Source: Spirochaetales bacterium
Lineage (GTDB): Bacteria > Spirochaetota > Spirochaetia > JABEVK01
Direction: 5' to 3'
Assembly: GCA_013044245.1 (NCBI GenBank)
Contig: JABEVK010000044.1
Span: 1-43,827 of the forward strand
DNA length: 43,827 bases
Below the pieces are notes generated by a model. The model was not told the origin of the DNA. It did no database searches and was given only the letters and a program-made list of their open reading frames with translations. Positions 24,611 to 34,860 of this stretch are shown piece after piece; position 1 is the first letter of the stretch, and each line of letters opens with the position of its first letter. A program made the translations under genes and the position numbers.

Positions 24611-27600
24611 CGAGAAGCCCAATCGTCTAACTGATCGGAGGCGATTCTTCCCAGCGCCCAGTAGGTTGAACCCGGATGGCTAAACACAAATGCACTGACA
24701 GCAGCCGCAGGAACCATCATCCAACTTTCCGTTAAGCGAATGTCGAGTTCCGAGGCTCGCGATAGGTTAAAGAGTAGCTCTTTGTCTTGGTGATTGGGCA
24801 GACTAGGGTACCCCGGTGCCGGACGAATTCCTTGATACCGAACCGCTAACAAATCGGCCAAAGGCAAGTCTTCGTCGGGGGCATAAGCCCAGAGCTGTTT
24901 GCGAATTTCACGATGTACCCATTCTGCTGTCGCTTCCGCTAGTCTATCAGCTAAAATCTTTACCATGATGGCACGGTAGTCATCGCCTTGAGCCTCAAAG
25001 CCTCGCGCCAATTCGTCAGCACCAAACACCGCCGTAACTAAGCCGCTGACCCAATCGGGAATCTGCGATTCTCGGGGAGCAACGTAATCGGATAAGGCAA
25101 AGTAGACATCGGTTTTTTCCTTTTTTCGTTGCTGTCGTAGCGTCGCTAAACGTGCTTCGGGGGGACCTCCCCGCGAGGCCTCATCCGCCCAAATCAGAAT
25201 ATCATCACCATCTGAAGCAGCGGGTTTAATAAAAACCGCCGCCCTTGCCTCTAGGCGTTTATTCCCTACCAAATCGGCAAGCATGGCGCGAGCTTCGGCA
25301 TAGAGGCGCTTAGCCTCAGCTCCATACTTTTCATGCATTAAAATTTCTGGGTACATTTCGGGCATTTGCCAAGCAACAAAAAAGAACGTCCAGTCAATCA
25401 GAGCCTCTAACTGGCCTAAAGGAATCTCGCGCCAATGACGAACCCCTGTCCAAGCCGGAACGGGAGGCTTGTACCCCCTGTTCCAGCCCCCCTCAAAGCG
25501 TTGCGACCGGGCGTCAGCCAGGGACAAAAACTCCTTCTGTGTGCTTCGGCCCAGCTTTTCACGGCGGACTTTTTCATAATCCGCACGGATTTCGGCGTCG
25601 AAACCGGGTCGCTGTTCGGGCGATAACAGCTTTTGCAAAACGGTCACCGCTAATGACGCATCTTTGACATGAACCACAGGCCCCGAGTACCGGGGTGCTA
25701 TTTTCACAGCAGTATGGACTTTACTGGTGGTGGCACCCCCAATCAACAAGGGCAAAGTGAAGCCCTGACGTTCCATTTCTTCGGCCACATGTACCATTTC
25801 TTCAAGGCTGGGAGTAATGAGGCCCGACAGGCCCACGGCATCGGCTTTTTGTTCGAGGGCTGTTCGCAGGATGTCCTCACAGGCGACCATCACCCCCAAG
25901 TCGATCACATCGTAGTTGTTACAGCCGAAGACGACACCAACGATATTCTTGCCAATATCATGGACATCACCTTTGACAGTAGCCATCACGATACGGCCTT
26001 TTACTGAACCAGTACCGGATTTTTCTGCTTCGATATACGGAAGGAGCACGGCTACCGCTTGTTTCATCACCCGTGCTGATTTGACCACTTGAGGAAGGAA
26101 CATTTTGCCGGCGCCAAAAAGATCGCCCACAATGTTCATACCATCCATCAGGGGTCCCTCAATCACTTCAATGGCCCTTGAAAAACCCTGCCGCGCTTCT
26201 TCGACATCTTCGTCGATCCAGGCTGATAAGCCTTTGACCAAGGCATGACTGAGCCGCTCACGGACCGGGGCCTGACGCCACGATAAATCTTCGCCTCGAG
26301 CTTCGGTAGAGGTAAAGCGATCCGCATGATCAAGAAGCCGTTCTGTGGCGTCGGGTCGGCGATTCAAGACAAGGTCTTCGACAAGTTCTCGCAGATCGGT
26401 ATCAATATCATCGTAAACAGGAAGGACACCGGCGTTGACAATCCCCATGGTCATTCCCGCTTTCACGGCATGGTAAAGAAACACTGCGTGAATGGCCTCG
26501 CGAAGCGGGTTGTTCCCTCGAAAGCTAAAACTGACGTTGCTGACACCACCCGAGATTTTGGCTCGCGGCAGTGTAGTCTTGATTTCTTTGATAGCACGTA
26601 AAAAATCCACGGCATAGTTGGAATGTTCTTCAATACCGGTACCAATCGCAAAAATATTGGGGTCAAAAATTAAGTCTTCGGGGGCAAATCCTGCTTTTTC
26701 TGTTAGGAGTGTATAGGCTCGCCGACAAATCGAAACTTTTCGTTCATAGGTGTCCGCCTGCCCTTTTTCGTCAAAGGCCATGACGACAACGGCCGCGCCA
26801 AAACGACGTACTTCGCGGGCTTGTTCAAGAAATTTGGCCTCGCCCTCTTTGAGACTGATAGAATTGACAATCCCTTTACCCTGAAGGCAGCGCAACCCCT
26901 GCGTGATAACCGAAAACTTTGAGCTGTCAATCATCACAGGAACACGGCTTATGTCAGGTTCCGAGGCCAACAGATTTAAAAAACTCTTCATTTCGGCGGC
27001 GGAATCGAGCATGGCCTCGTCCAAGTTAATGTCGATGATTTGAGCACCGTTTTCGACCTGCTCACGAGCCACTTCCAAGGCCTCACCGGTTTTCTTTTCA
27101 ACAATCAGGCGCGCAAATTTTTTCGACCCGGTAACATTGGTGCGTTCGCCAACGTTCACAAAGAGGCTATTCTCATCAATCACCAGCGGTTCAAGACCGG
27201 CCAACCGTAGTGTACCGGGGTCTCGTGGTATCGGTCGGGGCGGATAGGCCTTCACAGCCTCGGCGATAGCGCGAATATGTTCCGGAGTTGAGCCACAACA
27301 TCCCCCCACAATATTGACCAGGCCGTCACGGGCAAAACCGCCGATGACTTTGGCCATAAAGCTCGGGCTGTGATCGTACTCCCCGAGCTCGTTTGGCAGA
27401 CCAGCATTCGGGTGGGTTGATACTGCTGTCTCGGCCAAGCGGGCAAGCTCGGCGACATATTGCCGCAAAAGATCAGCGCCGAGGGCACAATTGAGGCCCA
27501 CACTTAAAGGCTTGGCGTGTCGAACGGAGTACCAAAATGCTTCGGTGGTCTGCCCAGAAAGCGTGCGTCCTGAAGCATCCGTAATGGTTCCCGAAATCAT

Positions 27601-28236
27601 CAACGGGATCGCTTCGCCGAGTTCTTCTTCGAGTGCCAGCACAGCCCAAATTGCGGCTTTGGCATTGAGGGTATCAAAAATCGTTTCGATCATGAGTAGG
27701 TCGGCTCCGCCTGCTATCAGAGCCCTTGCCGATTTTAAGTAATCGTGGGCTAGCGTATCAAAGTCGATAGCGCGGAAACCGGGATCATTAACCTCGGGTG
27801 ACAATGAGAGCGTTTTTGACGTGGGGCCGAGGACACCGGCAACCCAACGAGGACGGTTTGGATTTTTTGCGGTCCAGGTGTCGGCTGCCGACCTCGCTAA
27901 GGCCGCTCCTGCACGGTTGAGATCTTCAGTATGAGTTTCAAGTCCGTAATCGGCCTGACTTGCGGCGGTGGAGTTAAAGGTATTGGTCTCAAGGATATCA
28001 GCTCCGGCTTCCAGATACGCCTCATGAATACCCCGAATGATGTCGGGACGGCTTAAAACCAGCAAGTCGTTGTCCCCTTTCAACGTTCGGGGATGATTTT
28101 TGAAGTGTTCTCCCCGAAAATCCGTTTCGGTAAGACGATGCTTTTGAATCATCGTGCCCATGGCCCCATCTAAAATCAGGATGCGTTCTGATAGGGCCTT
28201 TTTTAAGGCCACAAGGCGGTTCGATCGGTCAGTCAC
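24556..28236 (-). CDS. metH: Cobalamin-dependent methionine synthase
   Basis: A 1226-residue enzyme that moves a methyl group from methyltetrahydrofolate through cob(I)alamin to homocysteine; length equals that of E. coli MetH (1227). Domains in order: homocysteine binding (1-325; zinc ligands C250, C313, C314 in GGCC), methyltetrahydrofolate binding (350-630; [11 protein letters not shown]), cap and cobalamin binding (650-890; DVHDIGKN with the axial H759), and AdoMet reactivation (900-1226; [12 protein letters not shown]). All four modules are complete. It starts with GTG, overlapping the stop of the FGGY kinase gene (GTGA). I saw no cobalamin or SAM riboswitch upstream of this pair. The 3' end overlaps dtd by 55 bases. 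Confidence 0.97.
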   Translation of the reverse strand: MTDRSNRLVALKKALSERILILDGAMGTMIQKHRLTETDFRGEHFKNHPRTLKGDNDLLVLSRPDIIRGIHEAYLEAGADILETNTFNSTAASQADYGLETHTEDLNRAGAALARSAADTWTAKNPNRPRWVAGVLGPTSKTLSLSPEVNDPGFRAIDFDTLAHDYLKSARALIAGGADLLMIETIFDTLNAKAAIWAVLALEEELGEAIPLMISGTITDASGRTLSGQTTEAFWYSVRHAKPLSVGLNCALGADLLRQYVAELARLAETAVSTHPNAGLPNELGEYDHSPSFMAKVIGGFARDGLVNIVGGCCGSTPEHIRAIAEAVKAYPPRPIPRDPGTLRLAGLEPLVIDENSLFVNVGERTNVTGSKKFARLIVEKKTGEALEVAREQVENGAQIIDINLDEAMLDSAAEMKSFLNLLASEPDISRVPVMIDSSKFSVITQGLRCLQGKGIVNSISLKEGEAKFLEQAREVRRFGAAVVVMAFDEKGQADTYERKVSICRRAYTLLTEKAGFAPEDLIFDPNIFAIGTGIEEHSNYAVDFLRAIKEIKTTLPRAKISGGVSNVSFSFRGNNPLREAIHAVFLYHAVKAGMTMGIVNAGVLPVYDDIDTDLRELVEDLVLNRRPDATERLLDHADRFTSTEARGEDLSWRQAPVRERLSHALVKGLSAWIDEDVEEARQGFSRAIEVIEGPLMDGMNIVGDLFGAGKMFLPQVVKSARVMKQAVAVLLPYIEAEKSGTGSVKGRIVMATVKGDVHDIGKNIVGVVFGCNNYDVIDLGVMVACEDILRTALEQKADAVGLSGLITPSLEEMVHVAEEMERQGFTLPLLIGGATTSKVHTAVKIAPRYSGPVVHVKDASLAVTVLQKLLSPEQRPGFDAEIRADYEKVRREKLGRSTQKEFLSLADARSQRFEGGWNRGYKPPVPAWTGVRHWREIPLGQLEALIDWTFFFVAWQMPEMYPEILMHEKYGAEAKRLYAEARAMLADLVGNKRLEARAAVFIKPAASDGDDILIWADEASRGGPPEARLATLRQQRKKEKTDVYFALSDYVAPRESQIPDWVSGLVTAVFGADELARGFEAQGDDYRAIMVKILADRLAEATAEWVHREIRKQLWAYAPDEDLPLADLLAVRYQGIRPAPGYPSLPNHQDKELLFNLSRASELDIRLTESWMMVPAAAVSAFVFSHPGSTYWALGRIASDQLDDWASRQGLSKDEAEKLLSAVLE

Positions 28237-29618
28237 AAGTTCCCCCTCGAAAGTCCAAAGCGTTGTTCATAATCCTGAGCTTCGCGGTATAATTCGGTAT
28301 AACGTTCCCAGCGTTCTCGTCGCGGTGAGTAGACGGCGCGAATTCGCACTAAATCCTCGGCGGCTTCGGTCAATTGAGAATAGTAACCCTGATTGACGAG
28401 AGCGCAGATTGCTGAGCCCAAAAGTTCTGCGTCTTCGATTTCAGGGACTTGAACCTCGACGCCGGTGATATCGGCTTTTAGCTGATTCCATAAAACATTG
28501 CGTGCTTGACCACCTGTCACCCGTAATTCGGTAACCTCGCACCCACTGGCAGCGAGGTTGTCTAGCACGCCTCGAACCCCAAAGCCAATAGCTTCGACAA
28601 CCGAGCGCCCCAAATCCTCTCGGCTGTGCGTGGGGTGAAGTTCCAAAAGGCCCCCGCGAGCAAACTCAAAATTTTCTCGGTCCAACGAAGGAATAAAGAT
28701 CGGCTTGGACCGTTCCAGGGGAATGTTTTCAATTTCTTGAAGAATCTCATGATACGATCGCTGGCTTTGCCCCGTGATATGCCGCATCCATTCAAAAAGG
28801 CGCCCCGAAGAGGACAAAATCCCCGACACATTGTACAAACCCGGAATGACATGGGGGAGCGTTCGCAGGTGGGGAGTCCCTCGGGGACGCTCAGAGCAAA
28901 AGTTGATTCCTTCACTGGTTCCAGCCCGATCGCAGGTGCGGCCTGGTTTTACTGTTCCAGAACCTAATAGCGCCGCCAAAAAATCTGAACCAGAGGCAAC
29001 AACAGGAATCCCCTCGGGCAACCCGAGAAAACGAGCAGCTTCAGCACGCACGAACCCCACGGTTTCAGACATCCGAATAAACGGAGGAAGCTTGGCTTGC
29101 TCTACTCCATAAGCCTGGCAATCCTCTGTGGACCAAATAAAGGGTTCAAATTCTGCTGAGGGGGTTATCGTGGCCGCTTGTCCGGTCAAGTACCAATTGA
29201 CATACTCTGGGCACGATAAAAATGTTCGGGTACGAGCATACAGTTCGGGATGGTTTTGCCGAAACCAGGCCACCTTGGGCAAAAAAAAGCTATTACTTCC
29301 CTCTCGCCGAAGACTTCGCCCGTCCAACCACATTAGGGTGTAAAAAAGGCACTTCCCGTGCTCGTCTATTGGCACCAGAGTGGGACCATGACCCGAGATC
29401 GCTACCGCCGAAAGACTTTGCCACCCACCGACCGAAGCCACAATCTCACGCAACGCTTCAATCCAAACCGCAGCGTTCCAAGTCTGTTCATCATACTGAC
29501 ATTTGTCTCTATAAACCACGCGGTGAACGGCCACGAGTTCTCCCGAAGGGGTCACCAGTCCGCCTTTCATCGCAGAAGTGCCAATATCCGCCACGAGTGT
29601 CAGATTTCTGGTTTTCAT
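28233..29618 (-). CDS. FGGY-family carbohydrate kinase, xylulokinase-like
   Basis: A 461-residue sugar kinase. The N-terminal phosphate loop is VADIGTS (9-15); the catalytic base is probably D212 in ASGSDF; the second family signature is [20 protein letters not shown] (about 368-387). Overall pattern is closest to xylulokinase, but it is somewhat short (usually about 485-500) and the substrate cannot be told. It is translationally coupled to metH, an unusual pairing. No Shine-Dalgarno sequence precedes the ATG; TACGAT stands 6 bases upstream. It is divergent from the adenylate cyclase gene. Confidence 0.88.
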   Translation of the reverse strand: MKTRNLTLVADIGTSAMKGGLVTPSGELVAVHRVVYRDKCQYDEQTWNAAVWIEALREIVASVGGWQSLSAVAISGHGPTLVPIDEHGKCLFYTLMWLDGRSLRREGSNSFFLPKVAWFRQNHPELYARTRTFLSCPEYVNWYLTGQAATITPSAEFEPFIWSTEDCQAYGVEQAKLPPFIRMSETVGFVRAEAARFLGLPEGIPVVASGSDFLAALLGSGTVKPGRTCDRAGTSEGINFCSERPRGTPHLRTLPHVIPGLYNVSGILSSSGRLFEWMRHITGQSQRSYHEILQEIENIPLERSKPIFIPSLDRENFEFARGGLLELHPTHSREDLGRSVVEAIGFGVRGVLDNLAASGCEVTELRVTGGQARNVLWNQLKADITGVEVQVPEIEDAELLGSAICALVNQGYYSQLTEAAEDLVRIRAVYSPRRERWERYTELYREAQDYEQRFGLSRGNL

Positions 29619-29624
29619 GCGCCC

Positions 29625-29653
29625 ATCGTAGCCTAAGGCGGGGTATCAAACAA
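29625..29653 (-). promoter_or_regulatory. Possible promoter of the FGGY kinase-metH unit
   Basis: On the minus strand TTGTTT (29648-29653), 17-base spacer, TACGAT (29625-29630), 6 bases to the ATG at 29618. A second reading is TTGTCA (29665-29670) with GATACC (29642-29647), also at 17 bases. Which one is used cannot be decided by eye. Confidence 0.3.
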
Positions 29654-29702
29654 GCTCCACCAATTGACAACCTTTTGGCTACCCGAATGCTACGACATCG
29701 TT

Positions 29703-29708
29703 TATACT
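29703..29708 (+). promoter_or_regulatory. -10-like box directly before the adenylate cyclase start
   Basis: TATACT ends 8 bases before the ATG at 29717. I found no convincing -35 box at 16-18 bases. GGGG between box and ATG might still act as a weak ribosome-binding site. Confidence 0.3.
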
Positions 29709-29716
29709 GGGGTAAA

Positions 29717-31810
29717 ATGCGATTAATTTTGTTGAGCCTAAGTTTGTTGATCTTCTCGAGCTGTTCAACGCCGCCGGCGCCAGAGGCGCACCAAGGGGAA
29801 CTTGATCTTACCAACATGAATTTAAGCACTCCGGTACAATTACACGGTCCGTGGGAAGAATTTTGGGGACAACTGCTTCCCCCTGTTGCGTCTGAACCAA
29901 GTGAGCCAGGCGACAGCGTGTACTTGCCCGGAGTCTGGAACGCCGGGCACAGGCACCCCGCTTACGGGGTCGCTTCGTATCGCCTCACTCTTAAGCTACC
30001 CCCGGGGCCCGAGGTCTGGGGGCTAAAACTTCCCTCGATTTTGACCTCGTATCGGCTGTATATCAATGGAAGGCTGATGGCTCAATCGGGGTTGGTTGGC
30101 CTAACCGCACAAGAGTCTACTCCTCAATACGGCAAACAAATGGTCTTTTTCCATACGGGACCAGCGCAAACTTCGCAAGCAACACTTGTTCTTCAGGTAG
30201 CCAATTTTTCTTACCGCAAAAGCGGGGTAACCGGCAGTATCCTTTTGGGAACCTCCCCGGTAATGGAACAACTTCAAGAAATGGATGCCTTCGCGGAATA
30301 CCTCCTTTTGGGGGCCTTATTGATCCTCGTCGTGTACTACCTGGCGTTAAGCCTAATCCGTCCCGCCGATAAGGCTTCTTTTTGGTTTGGACTTTTTTGT
30401 TTGGCGGTTTTGATTCGCTTGGTTGCCACAGGCGATCATACGCTAGAAACCATGATACCAGGATTTTCTTGGGAAATTCGGAAAAAGCTCGAACTCTTGA
30501 TTTTTAGCTTGGGGGCAGTGACCCTCGTTCAGTTTCTTCGCAATCTTTACCCTCAAGAACTTGGCAAAAGCTTGCCACGCATCCTGAATGTGGCCTACCT
30601 GCTTATGGGCTTAGCTGTGCTGGTGTTCCCGGTCAAACTCATGAACAACGCCGTTCCCTTGATGGAGATTCTGGTAACCGTAGGGTTCCTTTTAGTCTTG
30701 ATCCCCCTCGGCCTGGCGGTTATTCGCAAACGGACCGGAGCGCTTTTGGTCTTTTTCTCTTTGCTCGTTCTAGCTATTGCCGCCATCCATGATATTTTGT
30801 ATGCCAGCTTGTTAATTTCTAGCTTTTTCATTCTTCCGTATGCGTTTTTAGCCTTTGTGCTGACCCAAACCCTGCTTTTGGTCAGAAACTTTGCCGTGGC
30901 GTTCCGCTTAGCGGAAGAACGAGGTCTACAACTTAAAGCTACCAACGATTCCTTGACTCGGTTCGTGCCGGCAGACTTTTTGATTAGTCTCGGAAAATCC
31001 AGCATCAATGAAGTTAAACTGGGCCAACAAGCCCTCGCCCACATGAGCATCTTGTTTGCCGACATCCGCCGGTTTACCAGCTTGGCGGAATCGCTGAGCC
31101 CCGATAAAACCTTTAGGTTGCTCAACGCTTACTTTGGGCATATCGGTCCGGTGATCCGGCAAAACGGAGGGTTCATCGATAAGTACATGGGAGACGGCTT
31201 CATGGCGCTCTTTCCCCGTTCAGGAGAAGATGGTTTACAGGCAGCCATTGATATCCAACGCGCCTTGCAAGAATACAATGCGCATCGGCTCAAGTCGGGT
31301 TACACCCCTCTCAAAGTGGGAATCGGAGTTCACGCTGGTCCTTTGATGATTGGGACGATCGGCGAAGAAGGCCGCATGGATACCACAGTCATTTCTGACG
31401 CCGTCAACCTCACTAGCAGGCTCGAAAGTTTAACCAAAACCCTGGGTGCAGGAACTATGGTCACCCTTGGCTTTTTAGACAGCCTAGAACACCCCGAAAA
31501 TTACCACTGGCGCTATGCCGGGGTGGTTCGTATGTACGGAAAAAAAGCAGCCTTGGAGGTTGCTCATATTTGGGATGGACTTCCCGACGAAGAATGCCAG
31601 CTTTACGAAGCAACCAAGCTCACCTTCGAAGAAGGAATTTCGCTGTACCGTACGGGGAGCATGGCAGAAGCCGAAAAGGCCTTTCAATCCGTCCTGGAAC
31701 GGCATCCCACCGACGTCGGAGCGCAGTACTATGCCGCCCGAGCCCGCCTTTTAAAAGAATTCGGTCTGCCGGAAGACTGGGACGCCATTGAAGACCAGCT
31801 TCAAAAGTAG
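29717..31810 (+). CDS. Class III adenylate/guanylate cyclase with 7TM-DISM sensor and lipoprotein signal
   Basis: A 697-residue receptor cyclase. A lipobox-like LLIFSSC puts a possible lipidated Cys at 16. Residues 25-180 form a jelly-roll carbohydrate-binding-like periplasmic domain (DISMED type), residues 190-395 hold about seven TM helices, and residues 435-575 are the catalytic domain. Metal Asp residues are D449 (FADIRRFT) and D493 (KYMGDGF); K489 and D561 (SDAVN) suit adenine recognition; N564 and R568 complete the site. A TPR-like tail (635-690) follows. This layout is common in spirochaetes and leptospires. A much longer upstream frame (from 29222) runs over the kinase gene and is rejected; an ATG at 29687 is an alternative start. 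The product may feed the channel at 4544. Confidence 0.92.
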   Translation: MRLILLSLSLLIFSSCSTPPAPEAHQGELDLTNMNLSTPVQLHGPWEEFWGQLLPPVASEPSEPGDSVYLPGVWNAGHRHPAYGVASYRLTLKLPPGPEVWGLKLPSILTSYRLYINGRLMAQSGLVGLTAQESTPQYGKQMVFFHTGPAQTSQATLVLQVANFSYRKSGVTGSILLGTSPVMEQLQEMDAFAEYLLLGALLILVVYYLALSLIRPADKASFWFGLFCLAVLIRLVATGDHTLETMIPGFSWEIRKKLELLIFSLGAVTLVQFLRNLYPQELGKSLPRILNVAYLLMGLAVLVFPVKLMNNAVPLMEILVTVGFLLVLIPLGLAVIRKRTGALLVFFSLLVLAIAAIHDILYASLLISSFFILPYAFLAFVLTQTLLLVRNFAVAFRLAEERGLQLKATNDSLTRFVPADFLISLGKSSINEVKLGQQALAHMSILFADIRRFTSLAESLSPDKTFRLLNAYFGHIGPVIRQNGGFIDKYMGDGFMALFPRSGEDGLQAAIDIQRALQEYNAHRLKSGYTPLKVGIGVHAGPLMIGTIGEEGRMDTTVISDAVNLTSRLESLTKTLGAGTMVTLGFLDSLEHPENYHWRYAGVVRMYGKKAALEVAHIWDGLPDEECQLYEATKLTFEEGISLYRTGSMAEAEKAFQSVLERHPTDVGAQYYAARARLLKEFGLPEDWDAIEDQLQK

Positions 31811-31836
31811 GGACTCAACCAACTTACATCGTATCA

Positions 31837-34365
31837 TCACCCCGCGTGCACAATCTCGCGGGGCTTTGACCCATTTTGGGGGCCAACAATTCCCATTTCT
31901 TCCATCTGTTCGACCATGCGGGCCGCTCGATTATACCCAACGCCAAGGCGACGCTGAAGAAAGCTTGCCGAAGCCTTTTTGAAGGTTCGGACGACTTCCA
32001 CAGCCTTTTCAAACAAAGGATCCATTTCTCCTGCCGAAATTTCCTCGGAAGCGGCTTCCTCTTCTTCTTCGTCATAGAAGATTTCATCGCTAATATACTC
32101 TGGCTCCCCCAATGTTTTGACGTGTGCGACCACCCGTTCGACATCTTCTTCGGACAAAAAAGCGCCTTGAAGTCGGCTGGGAAAGGGGTTCCAGCTCGAG
32201 GTAAACAACATATCACCCCGCCCCAGCAGCTTTTCGGCTCCCATTTGGTCAATGATAATGCGGCTGTCGGTTTTAGACGCAACCATAAAGGCGACACGGC
32301 TGGGAAAATTGGCTTTAATCAAACCCGTGATGACATCCACAGAGGGCCGTTGAGTAGCTAAGACCAGGTGAATCCCCACCGCACGACTCATGGCGGCTAG
32401 CCGGGCAATGGTACCCTCCATATCCTTGCCGCTCGTTGCCATCAGGTCCGCAAATTCGTCGATGACAACAACAATATACGGCAGCTTGATGGCGGCCATG
32501 TGACGCTTGTCAATTTTACTGTTGTAGCTACGAATGTCTTTGGCCCCCATCGCGTCTAAGAGTGCGTAACGTCGTTCCATTTCATACAAACACCATTGGA
32601 TTGCTTGCAACGCTTTCTTGGGCTCAGTGATCACCGGTGCCAGCAGGTGAGGAATATCGTTAAAGAATTTCAGCTCCACAATCTTGGGGTCAACCATCAA
32701 GAGACGAACATCTTCGGGAGACCGGCGGAACAAAATAGAACAAACAAGAGCATTCACGCAAACCGACTTGCCCGCGCCCGTTGCCCCGGCTATAAGCAGG
32801 TGTGGTGTCCTTGCCAGGTCAATAATTTGCGTTTCACCCGAAATATCCTTTCCTAGAACAATGGGAATCTCGGCCTTGCTTTCTTGAAATTCGGGACTAG
32901 CGATCATTTCGGCAAACCCTACGATAGTCCGCTCCCGGTTGGGGACCTCGATACCAACAGCATGTTTACCGGGTATGGGAGCCACAATTCGCACACTGAT
33001 CGCCGCCAAACCAAGGGCAATATTGTCGGCAAGCGCTACAATCTTGGATAACTTCACCCCTGCGGCCGGTAAAATTTCGAACATGGTCACCACCGGGCCT
33101 TTGCGAATCCCCGTAACCTGCGCATCAATGCTGAATTCTTTGAGGGTATTTTGCAAAATCAGGGCGGATCGCTGAGTGGTTTCATCGATTTGGCTAAAAT
33201 TCCCCTCCTCATAAGTGGTTAACAGTCCTTGAAGAGGAACATGGTAACCAGGGCGAAGTCGGCGGGTTGGTGTTTTAAGTTCCGCAGGCTTGTCCTCGGC
33301 AGGAGTAACAGTGGCTACAGGATCCGTTGAAATTTTGACGGCTGCGGGCTGTGGCCAAAAGACCGTTCTCGGTTGCGAGGCATTGCCACCTTCTAGCGGT
33401 CGAATCACCTGACTAGGCTGAGGAACGATTTCTGGTTCAAGGGCCTTTTCTTCCAGCTCGTCCTCGTCGTAAGAAAAATTACCCCGCAAAAGATCCCAAT
33501 CGACGACGTCAGGCTCAAGATTCTGGGACTCAAGAGTCTCGCCCGCAACAACCGTGGTTTCCTCAACGTAGTCTTGCTCAACCGAAGGACCCTTTTGTTG
33601 TTCCGAAATCGTACGAAGAGCTTGTGTTAAAGAGTCTAGCGCTTGAGAGCGGTATTCGGTTTCAGGAACTTCAAAGAAGGGGTCGTTGCGCAAAACAGCC
33701 GGTTCAAAAGCAACGTCCGGCTCACCAAACCCCATCGAGCGTACCGAGAAGACTTCCCAAGGTTGTTCTTCGAGCTGAGCCGAAGCTTCGCGAGTGGGGT
33801 GCGCTGAATTCTTCATCTCGGTCGACGTAAACTTGGAATTAACGCCAGCGGCTGTAAACGGGGCGCTATTCTCGCGTTCTGAAAACTCTTCTTTATAGTC
33901 CTGGGCCAAGGCGGTAAACGACTCTTGTTGGCGAAACACCAAAAATGCTGAGACCGCGACCGCCGCGATTTCGAGGGCTGTCAACAAGCCCAAAAACAAA
34001 AGACTTCCTGTCTGACCCAGCTGTGCTTTAAACCAGGCCGTCAAACCGCTGTCGGGGGCTCCCGTTCCGATTTTGACCATAAGAGAGGATGTTAAAAAAG
34101 GCAAAATGGAGGCGAATAATGGTGTTAACAGAACTAACTTTAACTGAGGAAGAACAGAAGCTAAGGCCAAGACCCCCAAAAAAACAGGGATGTACACCGC
34201 TAAAACGCTGAAGCTTTGATAGAGGAATGCCCCCGGCCATGCTAAAACCGCTGTCAAGACCCAGTTCCCCAACCCCACGGCGTATAAACCCAAAGACAGT
34301 AAAAAAAACGCCGACAGTCCCGCCAACGTTAAACCGATGGGATTTTCCTTTAAGTTGTTCAGCAT
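31837..34365 (-). CDS. ftsK: DNA translocase FtsK/SpoIIIE
   Basis: An 842-residue septal DNA pump that moves chromosomes at division. Four TM helices occupy residues about 10-145, then an acidic low-complexity linker (150-375). The motor has Walker A GATGAGKS (527-534) and Walker B VVVIDEFAD (632-640), and the family motif LATQRPSVDVITGLIKAN. The C-terminal gamma winged helix (about 775-842; SFLQRRLGVGYNRAARMVEQME) reads polar DNA sequences. AGGGGGG precedes the ATG. It lies 29 bases after the GIY-YIG-like gene and probably shares its transcript with the PAS kinase. The end is only 26 bases from the converging cyclase gene. Confidence 0.97.
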   Translation of the reverse strand: MLNNLKENPIGLTLAGLSAFFLLSLGLYAVGLGNWVLTAVLAWPGAFLYQSFSVLAVYIPVFLGVLALASVLPQLKLVLLTPLFASILPFLTSSLMVKIGTGAPDSGLTAWFKAQLGQTGSLLFLGLLTALEIAAVAVSAFLVFRQQESFTALAQDYKEEFSERENSAPFTAAGVNSKFTSTEMKNSAHPTREASAQLEEQPWEVFSVRSMGFGEPDVAFEPAVLRNDPFFEVPETEYRSQALDSLTQALRTISEQQKGPSVEQDYVEETTVVAGETLESQNLEPDVVDWDLLRGNFSYDEDELEEKALEPEIVPQPSQVIRPLEGGNASQPRTVFWPQPAAVKISTDPVATVTPAEDKPAELKTPTRRLRPGYHVPLQGLLTTYEEGNFSQIDETTQRSALILQNTLKEFSIDAQVTGIRKGPVVTMFEILPAAGVKLSKIVALADNIALGLAAISVRIVAPIPGKHAVGIEVPNRERTIVGFAEMIASPEFQESKAEIPIVLGKDISGETQIIDLARTPHLLIAGATGAGKSVCVNALVCSILFRRSPEDVRLLMVDPKIVELKFFNDIPHLLAPVITEPKKALQAIQWCLYEMERRYALLDAMGAKDIRSYNSKIDKRHMAAIKLPYIVVVIDEFADLMATSGKDMEGTIARLAAMSRAVGIHLVLATQRPSVDVITGLIKANFPSRVAFMVASKTDSRIIIDQMGAEKLLGRGDMLFTSSWNPFPSRLQGAFLSEEDVERVVAHVKTLGEPEYISDEIFYDEEEEEAASEEISAGEMDPLFEKAVEVVRTFKKASASFLQRRLGVGYNRAARMVEQMEEMGIVGPQNGSKPREIVHAG
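31840..31867 (+). terminator. Possible terminator of the cyclase gene inside the end of ftsK
   Basis: CCCCGCG (31840-31846) and CGCGGGG (31857-31863) form a GC-rich hairpin with a 10-base loop, followed by CTTT. The T tract is short, so termination may be weak. It lies within the last codons of ftsK on the other strand. Confidence 0.35.
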
Positions 34366-34394
34366 GCGCCCCCCCTGAATACCTTATCGGCTGT

Positions 34395-34853
34395 TCACGT
34401 TTTGGCTTGAGTCGGGGGAGTCTCGCGCAAATGAAGAAATCGAAAGCGCCCGCTGGACGGAGGCGGAGGCTCGGAGGGGTTAACAATTTGCCCGTAAAGG
34501 CAGAATAGGTCTTGTAGATCACCCCAACCTTCGCACAGCACATAGCGATACCAAAGGCGACGGTTTTCTAAAATCTCTTTTCGCACTTGTAAAGGCTCAT
34601 GATCCTGATCGATGATTTCGGCAAGTTTTCCGCGAAGCCCGCCGTACCAGGCCTGTCCCCAGGAAAAAATCCGGAGCTTTCGTCGTTCATCCTCCCAATA
34701 GACTTGGTATAAACCGGCTACAGAGGGAACCTCCCAGGCAATAGCATGTCGATCAGCCAGTTTCAAAGGTGTCCACGGTACAGCAAAAAAGGCTTGATTA
34801 CCGCGAACCGTCAGGCTGACACGGTGAGCGTTGAATGGGGCGCTAGGATCCAC
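34395..34853 (-). CDS. Hypothetical protein resembling a degenerate GIY-YIG domain
   Basis: A 152-residue soluble protein not matched with certainty to a family. Residues about 45-120 follow the GIY-YIG layout: GLYQVY, a short hairpin, IFSWGQAWYGGLRGKLAEI, then LWYRYVL and a helix LQDLFCLYGQIVNP. The first Tyr is kept, but the second motif reads FSWG, the usual Arg is replaced by Lys (LRGKL) and the usual Glu by Asp or Gln, so nuclease activity is doubtful. The tail is Pro-rich. A GTG start lies 7 bases after the PAS-kinase stop, and ftsK follows after 29 bases. Confidence 0.6.
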   Translation of the reverse strand: MDPSAPFNAHRVSLTVRGNQAFFAVPWTPLKLADRHAIAWEVPSVAGLYQVYWEDERRKLRIFSWGQAWYGGLRGKLAEIIDQDHEPLQVRKEILENRRLWYRYVLCEGWGDLQDLFCLYGQIVNPSEPPPPSSGRFRFLHLRETPPTQAKT

Positions 34854-34860
34854 GAGTTGC

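Noticed and set aside
29626-29695. Inverted repeat TCGTAGC/GCTACGA in the kinase/cyclase gap as an operator
   Set aside because: Seven bases with a 56-base spacing is easily met by chance, and the arms do not sit symmetrically on the promoters.
29222-29716. A long in-frame extension of the adenylate cyclase gene starting at 29222
   Set aside because: It runs antisense through the start of the FGGY kinase gene, is rich in Arg, Pro and Ser like a shadow frame, and would bury the lipobox-like signal that begins at 29717.
29619-29716. Cobalamin or SAM riboswitch upstream of the FGGY kinase-metH unit
   Set aside because: The gap is only 98 bases and I saw no B12-box or SAM-type conserved elements; the layout there fits short or absent leaders.
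30595-31125. A 176-residue open frame antisense to the cyclase gene
   Set aside because: Its composition is Lys/Arg/Ser rich without domain pattern, and the opposite strand is a clear catalytic and membrane domain.
34028-34543. A 171-residue minus-strand frame overlapping ftsK start and the GIY-YIG-like gene
   Set aside because: It is in another frame of two well-supported genes and shows no motif.
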